Below are positions 25,214 through 33,960 of a stretch of 64,000 nt of DNA, piece after piece. The notes beneath the pieces were generated by a model. The model was not told the DNA's origin, did no database searches, and saw nothing but the letters and a program-made list of their open reading frames with translations. The position numbers and the translations under genes were made by a program. Position 1 is the first letter of the stretch; each line of letters begins with the position of its first letter. The DNA is taken from the NCBI RefSeq assembly GCF_900167255.1, contig NZ_FUYB01000015.1:41871-105870 (forward strand), read 5' to 3'. Source of the DNA: Thiothrix eikelboomii. GTDB lineage: Bacteria; Pseudomonadota; Gammaproteobacteria; Thiotrichales; Thiotrichaceae.

Positions 25214-26497
25214 ATGCACCAACCCAATGGGATCTATCAAAAGCTAATTCGGGTGTTTGTGTTACAAATGCTGTTTATTAGCGTCATTACCGTACTCGGC
25301 GTGTATACAGCAGCGCTAATCGTAGAAAAAGTCATGATTAAAACTGCCCTCGAAGGCGAGGCGCGGCATTATTGGACTTGGTTGGACCAAGACCCGCAAC
25401 ACCCCACACCCAATACAGATAACTTACGTGGCTACCGAGCCAAGCAAGGGGAGCTTAGTGCAGTGCCTATAGAATTGCGTGCAATGCAACCGGGTTATAA
25501 GCGCGTGAAAATTGCACAGGCTGAGCCGTTAGTCTATGTAGAAGATCGAGGCGATACCCGTTTATTCTTAGTGTTTGATGAGGATAGCGTTGGGAAATTA
25601 TCTTTTTATTTTGGTGTTGTACCACTAAGTTTAGCGCTTATGGTGATTTACTTATCCGCTTGGGTGGCCTATCGCTTATCCCGCCGAACTTTATCGCCGT
25701 TGGTATCCTTGGCACAAACTATGCGGCGCTTTGAGGGTAACAACCATAACTTTGCAGCCCTTAATTTGGCTGAATACACCGCAGTCGGTGTCAATGATGA
25801 AGTCCGTATCCTCGCACAGTCTTTACAAGAGTTTACCACCCGTCTGCAACAACAATTGATTCGTGAGCGTGAATTTACCCGCGATGTTAGCCATGAATTA
25901 CGCACCCCATTGGCAGTGATCAGTGGTTCTTTAGAGTTATTACAAAAGCAAGCGTCTTCGCCTGTGCAACAACGTGCCGTAGAACGCATGCAAGTCACCA
26001 CCCGCGATATGCAAGCGTTGATTGCAACCTTGCTGTTATTAGCACGTGAAGAAAGCCAACACATTCCACTAGCAGCCGTTTCGGTCAATGAGTTAGTCGA
26101 ACAATTGATGACTCAAGTTGAGCAAACCCATAATAGCGCTCAACGTCTTAAGTTATTACGGATTGAGCGCCAGCACTTAACGATTAACGCGCCCAGTCAG
26201 GCCTTAGCGATTGTACTTGGCAATCTAATGCGCAATGCCTGTAATTACACGCACCAAGGTTCAGTCACGGTATTGATTGAAGGTAATGCGGTGGAGATAC
26301 GGGATACCGGCTTGGGGATGAGTGCTGAACAATTAGAACTCGCACAACAAGTTTTTCAGCGAGTGCATACCACGAGTGATGGCTATGGTTTAGGTTTAGA
26401 TATTGTACGTCGTCTCTGTGAACGCTATGGCTGGCAGCTCACCATCCGTAGTTTATTGAGCCAAGGGACGACAGTACGGGTGCAATTGGTTAGCTAG
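25214..26497 (+). CDS. Two-component sensor histidine kinase
   Basis: A 427-residue membrane kinase. Transmembrane helices at about residues 11-37 and 134-154 enclose a periplasmic sensor of about 95 residues. The phospho-acceptor His227 is in RDVSHELRTPLAV; the N box (LGNLMRNACNY), G1 box (IRDTGLGM) and G2 box (GYGLGLDIV) are all present. It should phosphorylate the regulator encoded tail to tail with it (26490-27161), with which it shares 8 bp. The signal is unknown. Divergence from the lipid operon suggests that operon as a possible target. Confidence 0.9.
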   Translation: MHQPNGIYQKLIRVFVLQMLFISVITVLGVYTAALIVEKVMIKTALEGEARHYWTWLDQDPQHPTPNTDNLRGYRAKQGELSAVPIELRAMQPGYKRVKIAQAEPLVYVEDRGDTRLFLVFDEDSVGKLSFYFGVVPLSLALMVIYLSAWVAYRLSRRTLSPLVSLAQTMRRFEGNNHNFAALNLAEYTAVGVNDEVRILAQSLQEFTTRLQQQLIREREFTRDVSHELRTPLAVISGSLELLQKQASSPVQQRAVERMQVTTRDMQALIATLLLLAREESQHIPLAAVSVNELVEQLMTQVEQTHNSAQRLKLLRIERQHLTINAPSQALAIVLGNLMRNACNYTHQGSVTVLIEGNAVEIRDTGLGMSAEQLELAQQVFQRVHTTSDGYGLGLDIVRRLCERYGWQLTIRSLLSQGTTVRVQLVS

Positions 26498-27161
26498 TGA
26501 GTTTAATCCCCACACCTTTAATTGTGTGAATCAACTCAGGTTGATCGGGCTGATTTAAAGCTTTGCGCAGATTATATAAATGACTGCGTAGTGCATCGGT
26601 ATCAGGAATATCCTTACCCCAAACCTCATTTTGTAAGGCTTCGCGTGACACGATAGCGGGTGCTTCACGCATTAAAATACGTAGAATTTTAAACGCGGTG
26701 GGTGAAACAATTACTTCTTGCCCAGCCCGCCAAACCTGCTGTGTTTTGGTATCTAGGCTTAAATCACCCAAGCTAATCCGCTTATGCACCACTTGCCCAC
26801 GATTACGCTTCACCAAAGCTTGTAAGCGCGCTACCAATTCTTGATTGGCAAAGGGCTTCACCAAATAATCATCGGCACCTTGTGCAAAACCTTGCAACCG
26901 ATCCGTTAACTCATCACGGGCGGTAAGCATTAAGACGGGCAAATCCAAACCATACTGTTGACGCAAGCGCTGACAAACACTAAACCCATCTAAGTCTGGT
27001 AAATTAATATCCAAAATTAAGGCATCATAGGTATTGTGTGTCGCCAAGCCTAAACCCTGTAAGCCAGTTGCGGCATAATCGACTTCAATCCCATCACTGT
27101 TTAAATAGTCGATGAGCGTTTCAGCAAGGAGGCGATGGTCTTCGATCAGCAGAACCAACAT
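26490..27161 (-). CDS. OmpR/PhoB family response regulator
   Basis: A 223-residue regulator. The receiver domain has the acidic pair E7-D8, phospho-acceptor D51 (LILDINLPDLDG), T80 and K102 (LVKPF). A winged-helix DNA-binding domain occupies about 125-222 (REALQNEVWGKDIPDTDALRSH). It is convergent with the kinase gene and overlaps it by 8 bp at the 3' ends. Most such pairs are co-transcribed, so here the two proteins must have separate promoters. Confidence 0.92.
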   Translation of the reverse strand: MLVLLIEDHRLLAETLIDYLNSDGIEVDYAATGLQGLGLATHNTYDALILDINLPDLDGFSVCQRLRQQYGLDLPVLMLTARDELTDRLQGFAQGADDYLVKPFANQELVARLQALVKRNRGQVVHKRISLGDLSLDTKTQQVWRAGQEVIVSPTAFKILRILMREAPAIVSREALQNEVWGKDIPDTDALRSHLYNLRKALNQPDQPELIHTIKGVGIKLTS

Positions 27162-27380
27162 ATAGCAGCACTCTCAAAAAAAATAGCTTATCAGATAAAC
27201 AAACAACCGTCTTAGCTCTCATCGCAGCTTGAGCCGTAAGAAACATCCAGTGGTGACGCAGCTAGCCTTAAACTTTAGCTTAAAATTTAATTAAACTCAT
27301 CCAAAGCGCTTTGAATTGGCATTCTCTCTTGATTTAGCGAGTGCTATAGTTAGTTTTCCACCACCACGAGGTTAGCTATT

Positions 27381-27785
27381 ATGACAACTCACTATCCCAA
27401 CCTAGCCCAAATGGGCGTGCAAAATCCGCAAGATATTATTGGTTATACCCTCTCGCATATCGCACCTGCCACCGATGTGCTGAAAATCAAATACCAACGC
27501 CCCAAAGGTTCTTTATTACCCGTCACACGCAGCTATAATATTGGGCGCGCCGTGCAGACTCGGATGCTCGATAGTGGCACAGCTAAAACGGGGGAAATTC
27601 ATGAAATTTCCCCCGTACTGGCTAAAGCGATCATGGAACTGGATACGATTGTCGATGCAAAATCGAATCGGGATGAATTGAAAAAACATCTTCTCACCGA
27701 GCTAGAGCGGGTTGAAATCGAGTTTGTGGCAGAAATGAAAGCTTTGCGAGCCTTGGTTGCCCAATTAGACACCAGCTCACATTAA
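27381..27785 (+). CDS. DUF3461 family protein
   Basis: A 134-residue protein with the DUF3461 opening (YPNLAQMGVQNPQDIIGYTLS) and the central block KIKYQRPKGSLLPVTRSYNIGR. The C-terminal half is charged and helical. It is a gammaproteobacterial family of unknown function. A ribosome-binding site (CGAGG, 27368-27372) precedes the ATG. Confidence 0.85.
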   Translation: MTTHYPNLAQMGVQNPQDIIGYTLSHIAPATDVLKIKYQRPKGSLLPVTRSYNIGRAVQTRMLDSGTAKTGEIHEISPVLAKAIMELDTIVDAKSNRDELKKHLLTELERVEIEFVAEMKALRALVAQLDTSSH

Positions 27786-27894
27786 CTACTCTCGTCGACA
27801 GCCTAAGCTAGCTCACTCGCTCCTAGCTTAGGCTACAAAAACTAAGCGCTAGATTCTTCAGACTTGGCTTGCTTTTGTTTAGTATATTGGTGCT

Positions 27895-27916
27895 AAGCTT
27901 ATTTCTAAGCTTTTTT
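27895..27916 (+). terminator. Probable rho-independent terminator upstream of the antiporter gene
   Basis: Arms AAGCTTA and TAAGCTT with loop TTTC, then TTTT. A second hairpin without a T-run lies at 27800-27834 (12-bp arms, AGCCTAAGCTAG). Together they separate the DUF3461 and antiporter genes. Confidence 0.5.
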
Positions 27917-27950
27917 AAGTTTTAATTGACCACCAAAGGCAGCTGGACTT

Positions 27951-29036
27951 ATGTCAATTGTTTATTTTATTGCAGGGCTAGTTTTACTCGTCATCGGTGC
28001 CGAGCTACTGGTACGAGGGGCTTCACGTTTAGCAGCGGCCTTGGGCATTTCACCCCTAGTAATTGGCTTAACGGTCGTGGCTTTTGGCACGAGCGCCCCC
28101 GAGCTTGCAGTGAGTATCAAAGCCGCCTTAGCGGGGCAGGCAGGGATTGCGGTCGGTAATGTCGTCGGTAGTAATATTTTTAATGTGTTATTTATTTTGG
28201 GCATTTCTGCTTTGATCGTGCCGTTAATAGTGTCTAAGCAATTGATTCGCTTGGATGTTCCGATCATGATGGCATTATCGCTGAGTGTCTTTTTGTTTGC
28301 TTTAGATGGTAGCTTCAGCCGTTTTGAAGGCCTGCTCTGGTTCAGTGGCTTAATTGTTTATATTGTGTTTTTGTTTTACAAAAGCCGCAAAGAGCAGCTA
28401 AATGCACCTGAAGAGGCTGATCCTGAAGTGGCAGCTTTGCTGGGTGATACTAAGGCATTGAAACAGGCATGGCCTAAAAATTTGGCACTCATCATCGGTG
28501 GTTTAATTTTATTGGTATTAGGTTCGCGTTGGTTGGTTGACAGTGCAGTGATTTTTGCCAAGCATCTCGGGGTCAGTGAAGTGGTGATTGGTTTAACTAT
28601 TGTTGCTGCAGGTACGTCCTTACCAGAAGTTGTGACCTCGATTATTGCTGCTATTCGTGGCGAGCGAGATATTGCCGTCGGCAATGTAGTTGGGAGTAAT
28701 ATTTTCAATATTATGGCCGTATTGGGTCTGACCAGTATCATTGCCCCTACCGGCATTCCCGTTGAAGCCAGCACCCTCCACTTTGATATTCCCGTGATGA
28801 TTGCAGTTGCTTTTGCCTGTTTACCGATCTTTTTTACCGGTCAAACCATTAGTCGCCCAGAAGGGGGGTTATTCTTCTTTTACTATGTGGCGTATACGAC
28901 TTACTTAATCTTTACTGCCACGAGTCATCCAGCTTTAGATCTATTGAGCAAAGTCATGCTTTATGGTGTGTTACCACTGACCGCACTGGGTTTAATTGCC
29001 TTTAGTATACGTCAACTACGTCATGCTAAAGTCTGA
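27951..29036 (+). CDS. Calcium/sodium antiporter, CaCA superfamily (YrbG-like)
   Basis: A 361-residue inner-membrane exchanger with about ten transmembrane helices. The two inverted alpha-repeats are clear: VVAFGTSAPELAVSI with GNVVGSNIFNVLFILG in the first half, and IVAAGTSLPEVVTSI with GNVVGSNIFNIMAVLG in the second. The conserved Glu in each repeat coordinates the cation. Such proteins exchange Ca2+ for Na+ or H+ across the membrane. It appears to be a single-gene unit. Confidence 0.93.
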   Translation: MSIVYFIAGLVLLVIGAELLVRGASRLAAALGISPLVIGLTVVAFGTSAPELAVSIKAALAGQAGIAVGNVVGSNIFNVLFILGISALIVPLIVSKQLIRLDVPIMMALSLSVFLFALDGSFSRFEGLLWFSGLIVYIVFLFYKSRKEQLNAPEEADPEVAALLGDTKALKQAWPKNLALIIGGLILLVLGSRWLVDSAVIFAKHLGVSEVVIGLTIVAAGTSLPEVVTSIIAAIRGERDIAVGNVVGSNIFNIMAVLGLTSIIAPTGIPVEASTLHFDIPVMIAVAFACLPIFFTGQTISRPEGGLFFFYYVAYTTYLIFTATSHPALDLLSKVMLYGVLPLTALGLIAFSIRQLRHAKV

Positions 29037-29104
29037 TTGTACTGACAGCCAGAGTTGATTTTGGCAATTAGGAACGCATTAACGGCCTTATTTAGGAGCA
29101 GCTC

Positions 29105-29467
29105 ATGAGTTATGTAGATGGTTATATTTTGCCTTTACCCGCTGAGAATGTAGAAGAGTATCGAGCAATGGCTCAATGTGCTGGGCAAATTTGGATCGAG
29201 CACGGTGCACTGGCTTATAGAGAATGTATTGGTGATGATCTTAACTCGGAGTGGGCGGGCGATTCTTTCCCGAAAGCAGTCAATGCAGCAGCCAATGAAA
29301 AGGTAATCTTTGCCTTTATCACGTTTACGTCACGTGAGCACCGTGATGAAGTGAATGCCAAAGTCTATGCTGATCCGCGCTTAGAAGATTGTGGTGATAT
29401 GGACGACCCACCCTTTGATTTTAAGCGGATGGCTTATGGTGGTTTTCAAGTACTCGTAGACCTATAA
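29105..29467 (+). CDS. DUF1428 family protein (YbaA-like)
   Basis: A 120-residue protein beginning MSYVDGYILPLPAENVEEYR, the DUF1428 pattern, with the ferredoxin-like block VIFAFITFTSREHRDEVNAK and the C-terminal MAYGGFQVLVDL. It belongs to the dimeric alpha/beta-barrel type; function unknown. A ribosome-binding site (AGGAGC) lies just before the ATG. Confidence 0.88.
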   Translation: MSYVDGYILPLPAENVEEYRAMAQCAGQIWIEHGALAYRECIGDDLNSEWAGDSFPKAVNAAANEKVIFAFITFTSREHRDEVNAKVYADPRLEDCGDMDDPPFDFKRMAYGGFQVLVDL

Positions 29468-29488
29468 CAAGATCTGCCCCTACCCAGC

Positions 29489-29515
29489 ACAGGCTTAGAT
29501 TAGCTCTAAGCCTGT
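29489..29515. terminator. Strong hairpin after the DUF1428 gene
   Basis: Arms ACAGGCTTAGA and TCTAAGCCTGT, 11 bp perfect, loop TTAGC. The following bases (TGTATTAGTAT) are only partly T-rich, so termination is likely but not certain. Confidence 0.55.
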
Positions 29516-29541
29516 TGTATTAGTATCCTTAAGAGCCAGCC

Positions 29542-29955
29542 ATGATGAAAAGCCTTATCGCGATTATATTCCTGCTCTGTGTATGCACTGCCACTTATGC
29601 AGATGCTTCAGCGTTTAAATGCAACCCAGCTGGCAATCAAGCTGAACTTAACCAATGTGCTCTCGATGAGTACCAAGCAGCGGATAGAAAGCTGAATGAT
29701 ACTTGGAAAAAGCTCATGGCTAAATTCAAGAACGATAAGACCGCTACGGCTAAATTAAAGGCTGCACAAAAAGCTTGGTTAGCGTTTCGTGATGCCGAAA
29801 TCGAAGCGACTTTTGCTTGTGATACGGGTGATCGTCGTTGTTGGGGGAGCATGGAACCCATGCTACGTCATGGTGAATTGACCTCCCTCACTCAAGCACG
29901 TACCGCCCGTTTACAAAAATATCTTCAGAACGGTTTGGGTGTTTCCATGAATTAA
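29542..29955 (+). CDS. Secreted LprI-like / DUF1311 protein
   Basis: A 137-residue protein with a Sec signal peptide (hydrophobic residues 4-18, cleavage likely after TYA). The mature part has the LprI N-terminal pattern: paired Cys (CNPAGNQAELNQCALDEYQAAD), AQKAWLAFRDAEIEATF and another Cys pair (CDTGDRRCWG). LprI-type proteins are described as lysozyme inhibitors; for this one the role is inferred from the family only. Confidence 0.85.
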   Translation: MMKSLIAIIFLLCVCTATYADASAFKCNPAGNQAELNQCALDEYQAADRKLNDTWKKLMAKFKNDKTATAKLKAAQKAWLAFRDAEIEATFACDTGDRRCWGSMEPMLRHGELTSLTQARTARLQKYLQNGLGVSMN

Positions 29956-30015
29956 TGGTTTAATAGACGTAGGGAACGCATGCTCCAAGGACGGAGCGCT
30001 TCCTCTCCTTAGGCC

Positions 30016-30927
30016 TTATCGTTTACTAAGCATGCTCACGCCCATCAGTACCAACAACATACCCGCTAAATGCGCCCAACCAAAGGGTTCACCGAGCAAC
30101 ACCACGGCAAGCAGAATAGTTATCATCGGTCCAGTCGTACCCATCATGCTGGTACGCGCTGCACCAATCCGGGTTAAGGCCTCCGTAAGCATAAAGCTCG
30201 GTAAGACCGTACTAAAAACGCCAAGCAATCCCGCATAAAACCACGCGGTAGAATTGACCCATAAAGCACTCAGTGGATGGGTTAATGCAAAATGGATCAA
30301 TACACAGACCGTAGCCGCCAGCATGGCCAAGCTGGTGAATAATAGACTGCCCACTCGATTGAGCACCCGCTTGCTATACACCAAGTACACCGCAAACATC
30401 AGTGCCGATAGCGTGACAAGTAACACCCCTAAGCTGATATTCTTACCACCTAAATTAGCTTCATACGCATAGAGCAAGAGCACTCCGCTATAGGTCAGAA
30501 CTAAAGCCAAGCTAAGGCGCCGCGTGATCGCCTCATGAAACAGTAACCATCCCAGTAAAGCTGTCATAATCGGATAGCTATACAGCATCAAACGTTCAAG
30601 CTGAGCCGAGATATAATTCAACCCCTGCATATCAAAATAAGAAGAGACGTAATAGCCCAATGCACCTAGGACAAGAATGGCTAGCAAATCCTGCTTACTA
30701 GGTGAAGTCACTTGGGTTTTATAAATCAACCATAAGAGCACGACCAGATAAAAAGGGGCAGCCACCAACATGCGCAATGTCAGTAGAGTGACGGTATCGA
30801 CACCTTGAGCGTAGGCCAGCTTAATAAAAATAGACTTCAGTGCAAATAAGGCGGTGCCGCCCAAGGCATATAATAAACCCAGCCGAAAATTATGTTGCTC
30901 TGAATAATCACTGATTGATTCCCGCAT
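30016..30927 (-). CDS. DMT superfamily transporter (EamA family)
   Basis: A 303-residue inner-membrane protein with about ten transmembrane helices in two EamA repeats. The first has GGTALFALKSIFIKLAYA and the second SALMFAVYLVYSKRV, with the closing GEPFGWAHLAGMLLVLMGV typical of the family. Such proteins export metabolites or amino acids; the substrate cannot be told from sequence. Its 5' leader contains a long hairpin. Confidence 0.88.
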   Translation of the reverse strand: MRESISDYSEQHNFRLGLLYALGGTALFALKSIFIKLAYAQGVDTVTLLTLRMLVAAPFYLVVLLWLIYKTQVTSPSKQDLLAILVLGALGYYVSSYFDMQGLNYISAQLERLMLYSYPIMTALLGWLLFHEAITRRLSLALVLTYSGVLLLYAYEANLGGKNISLGVLLVTLSALMFAVYLVYSKRVLNRVGSLLFTSLAMLAATVCVLIHFALTHPLSALWVNSTAWFYAGLLGVFSTVLPSFMLTEALTRIGAARTSMMGTTGPMITILLAVVLLGEPFGWAHLAGMLLVLMGVSMLSKR

Positions 30928-31294
30928 TGTGTGCTCCGTGTAAGGCTGCGGGATAAAGACTGATTAACTGAGGGTGATCCCGCAGCTAATAAAAAAGATA
31001 AAAACCTAGCTGCTCTGTGTATAAACGCAGAGTAGTGGCCAACACTTGGCAAAATTTGCAAGAGAGCGTAAAGAATTCATGCACGCTACTATACAAGCAA
31101 TTGCGGAGGAAAAACAACTAGACTCGGCCTAGTGCAAGAATCGGAGCAACCTAGGGAGTATTTTAAATTCAAAACAAGAGCTTATCTAGCTGTTCCAGCT
31201 TCTTGACGAAACAAACCCTAAAGGAGCATATTCAACCTAGGCGTGAGGATAAAATTTGCTTGTAACAAGCTCAATATTTAACGAGGAGTAGGCC
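30928..31294. other. 367-bp intergenic region between the EamA and dppA genes
   Basis: This divergent promoter region holds no gene that I can support. A 10-bp hairpin (GCTGCGGGAT 30945-30954 with ATCCCGCAGC 30977-30986, 22-base loop) lies in the 5' leader of the EamA gene. A possible sigma-70 promoter for dppA and a small palindrome (GCTTGTAACAAGC, 31258-31270) lie at the other end. The middle appears featureless. Confidence 0.4.
31203..31232 (+). promoter_or_regulatory. Possible sigma-70 promoter for the dpp operon
   Basis: TTGACG (31203-31208) and CATATT (31227-31232) are spaced by 18 bp, upstream of the dppA start. Judged by eye only. Confidence 0.3.
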
Positions 31295-32890
31295 ATGAAG
31301 AAGCGTTTAATTGCTTTATCTGTATTAAGTGCTGTTTGTTTTTTCTCCCAAGTACAGGCAGCCCCCAAAACCTTTGTTTATTGCTCGGAAGGTTCTCCCT
31401 CTGGCTTCAACCCCCAATTTTACACCGATGGCTCGACCTTCGATGCCGCAGGTCAAGCCCTGTATAATCGCTTAGTTGAATTCAAACCCGGTGAAACTAA
31501 TGTATCACCTGCATTGGCTGAATCTTGGGAGGTGAGTGCAGATGGCTTAACCTACACCTTCAAATTGCGCAAAGGCGTGAAATTCCATACCAGTAAAGAC
31601 TTCACACCTAGCCGTGACTTTAATGCGGATGATGTGTTGTTCTCTTTCAATCGCCAATGGAAAGCCGACGACCCTTATCACAAAGTCTCGAATGGCAATT
31701 ACGAATACTTCACAGGTATGTCGATGCCGGATGTGTTGAAAGCCATTGAAAAAGTCGATGATTACACCGTTAAATTTACCTTAAATCGCCCCGAAGCACC
31801 GATGCTAGCCAACTTAGCGATGGATTTTGCCTCGATTTTATCCGCTGAATATGCTGATGTTATGATGAAGGCGAAAACACCAGAAAAGGTCGATACCGAT
31901 CCCGTGGGTACGGGACCTTTCCAATTAGTCGCCTATCAAAAAGACGCAATGATTCGCTATAAGGCCAATGAAAACTACTGGGAAGGCAAGCCAAAGATTG
32001 ACAATTTAGTATTTGCCATCACCACCGATAATGCGGTGCGTTGGCAAAAATTGCAGGCGGGTGAATGCCATTTAATGCCCTTCCCCAATCCTGCTGACTT
32101 AAAAGCGATGCAAGAAAACAAAGATGTGACAGTACTCAGCCAAGAAGGTCTGAACGTTGGTTATTTTGCTTATAACACCACGAAAAAACCCTTCGATGAT
32201 GCACGGGTGCGTAAAGCGCTAAATATGGCAATTAACAAGCAAGCTATTTTGGAAGCCGTGTATCAAGGAGCGGGCAAAGTCGCCAAAAACCCGATTCCAC
32301 CGACCATGTGGAGTTACAACGACAAGGTGGAAGACGATAAATATGATGTCGAAGCCGCGAAAAAATTGCTGGAAGAAGCCGGTGTCAAAGACCTAAAAAC
32401 GAATATCTGGGCGATGCCAGTCCAGCGCCCCTATAACCCGAATGCCAAGCGTATGGCAGAAATGATCCAAGCGGATTGGAAAGCAGTCGGGGTGACTGCC
32501 GAGATTGTTTCCTTTGAGTGGGCAGAATATTTAGAGCGCTCCAAAAAAGGTGAACATGACACGCTGTTAATGGGTTGGACGGGTGATAATGGTGACCCTG
32601 ATAATTTCTTGGCAGTGTTATTAGGTTGTGATGCGGTCAAAGACGGCTCAAATCGGGCTTTTTGGTGTAATCAAGCATTCAATGATTTAGTGCAGAAGGC
32701 CAAAACCTTAAGTGATCAAGCGGAGCGGGCTAAATTGTATGAACAAGCTCAGGAGGTGTTTAAGAAAGAAGCACCTTGGGCAACCATTGCGCACTCTGTA
32801 GTGTATGAAGTCGCACGTAAAAATGTCTCGGGTTATAAACAATCGCCCTTTGGTTTACATCAATTCAAATCGGTCGATTTAACTGAATAA
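31295..32890 (+). CDS. dppA: Peptide ABC transporter periplasmic binding protein (DppA-like)
   Basis: A 531-residue solute-binding protein of cluster C (SBP family 5). It has a Sec signal peptide (MKKRLIALSVLSAVCFFSQVQA, split near residue 22), then KTFVYCSEGSPSGFNPQFYT and the family block LAESWEVSADGLTYTFKLRKG. The C-terminal PWATIAHSVVYEVARKN is typical of dipeptide/haem-binding DppA proteins. It captures peptides in the periplasm and hands them to DppBC. The gene is first in a five-gene operon and is followed by a hairpin that probably raises its mRNA level over the rest. A strong ribosome-binding site (GAGGAG) precedes the ATG. Confidence 0.9.
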   Translation: MKKRLIALSVLSAVCFFSQVQAAPKTFVYCSEGSPSGFNPQFYTDGSTFDAAGQALYNRLVEFKPGETNVSPALAESWEVSADGLTYTFKLRKGVKFHTSKDFTPSRDFNADDVLFSFNRQWKADDPYHKVSNGNYEYFTGMSMPDVLKAIEKVDDYTVKFTLNRPEAPMLANLAMDFASILSAEYADVMMKAKTPEKVDTDPVGTGPFQLVAYQKDAMIRYKANENYWEGKPKIDNLVFAITTDNAVRWQKLQAGECHLMPFPNPADLKAMQENKDVTVLSQEGLNVGYFAYNTTKKPFDDARVRKALNMAINKQAILEAVYQGAGKVAKNPIPPTMWSYNDKVEDDKYDVEAAKKLLEEAGVKDLKTNIWAMPVQRPYNPNAKRMAEMIQADWKAVGVTAEIVSFEWAEYLERSKKGEHDTLLMGWTGDNGDPDNFLAVLLGCDAVKDGSNRAFWCNQAFNDLVQKAKTLSDQAERAKLYEQAQEVFKKEAPWATIAHSVVYEVARKNVSGYKQSPFGLHQFKSVDLTE

Positions 32891-32900
32891 TCACTTGAAC

Positions 32901-32924
32901 GAGAGCTACCTGTGAGTAGCTCTC
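32901..32924 (+). promoter_or_regulatory. Intercistronic hairpin between dppA and dppB
   Basis: Arms GAGAGCTAC and GTAGCTCTC (9 bp perfect) with a six-base loop, then CTTTTG. Such hairpins after binding-protein genes protect the upstream mRNA or partly terminate transcription. Confidence 0.6.
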
Positions 32925-32946
32925 CTTTTGCACAGGAGTGCCGCGC

Positions 32947-33960
32947 TTGTTCAAGTTTATTCTCAACAAAATCGTTTTAATCATTCCGACCTTTTTCGGC
33001 ATTACGCTGGCTGCTTTCTTATTTGTGCGTTTATTGCCCGGTGACCCCATCACTATTCTCACGGGTGAGCGAGGTGTCTCACCCGAGCGGCGAGCGGAGA
33101 TGGTGGCACAATTGGGTTTGGATCAACCTTTACTGGTTCAATACTTCAATTATCTGCTCAATATTCTGCAGGGTGACTTTGGTCAGTCACTGTCAACACA
33201 TCGCCCTGTCGTTGAAGAATTTTTTGAACGCTTACCTGCCACCTTAGAACTCTCTTTTTTTGCTATTCTGATTGCCATTATTTTGGGTGTACCGGCGGGG
33301 ATTATCGCAGCGGTTAAACGTGGGCGTTGGCCGGATCATTTACTAATGGGGGTGGCCTTAACAGGCTATTCCATGCCGATTTTCTGGTGGGGGTTGTTGC
33401 TGATTATGCTGTTCTCAACTCAGCTAGGTTGGACACCTGTCTCTGGGCGGCTGGATATTATTAATTATTACTTTGATCCGATCACAGGCTTCATGGTGAT
33501 TGATGCTTGGCTTTCTGGGCAAGAAGGTGCGGTGAAATCAGCCTTGCGTCATTTGATTTTGCCCAGTGTAGTTTTATCAACCATTCCGATGGCCGTGATT
33601 GCGCGTCAGACCCGCTCTGCAATGCTAGAGGTTTTAGGCGAGGATTATATTCGTACTGCTTATGCCAAAGGCTTACCGACATGGCGAGTCATCGGTATTC
33701 ATGCCTTACGCAATGCGCTGATTACGGTTGTGACCGTGATTGGTTTGCAGATCGGTACTTTAGTCGCAGGTGCCGTGTTAACGGAGACGATTTTTGCATG
33801 GCCAGGGGTAGGGAAATGGATGATTGATGCCATTTCACATCGGGATTATCCCGCCGTGCAAGGTGGCTTATTGTTTATTGCTATGCTGGTCATGCTGGTG
33901 AATCTAATGGTGGATTTAATGTATGGCTGGATTAATCCGCGTGTGAGGGACGGCAAATGA
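32947..33960 (+). CDS. dppB: Peptide ABC transporter permease DppB
   Basis: A permease with six transmembrane helices and the EAA loop DYIRTAYAKGLPTWRVIGIHALRNA. The TTG at 32947 is chosen as start: CAGGAG (32932-32937) is 9 bp upstream, and the resulting N-terminus (MFKFILNKIVLIIPTFFG) aligns with E. coli DppB. The GTG at 32938 would overlap the ribosome-binding site. It forms the membrane channel with DppC. The stop overlaps dppC by 4 bp. Confidence 0.92.
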   Translation: MFKFILNKIVLIIPTFFGITLAAFLFVRLLPGDPITILTGERGVSPERRAEMVAQLGLDQPLLVQYFNYLLNILQGDFGQSLSTHRPVVEEFFERLPATLELSFFAILIAIILGVPAGIIAAVKRGRWPDHLLMGVALTGYSMPIFWWGLLLIMLFSTQLGWTPVSGRLDIINYYFDPITGFMVIDAWLSGQEGAVKSALRHLILPSVVLSTIPMAVIARQTRSAMLEVLGEDYIRTAYAKGLPTWRVIGIHALRNALITVVTVIGLQIGTLVAGAVLTETIFAWPGVGKWMIDAISHRDYPAVQGGLLFIAMLVMLVNLMVDLMYGWINPRVRDGK

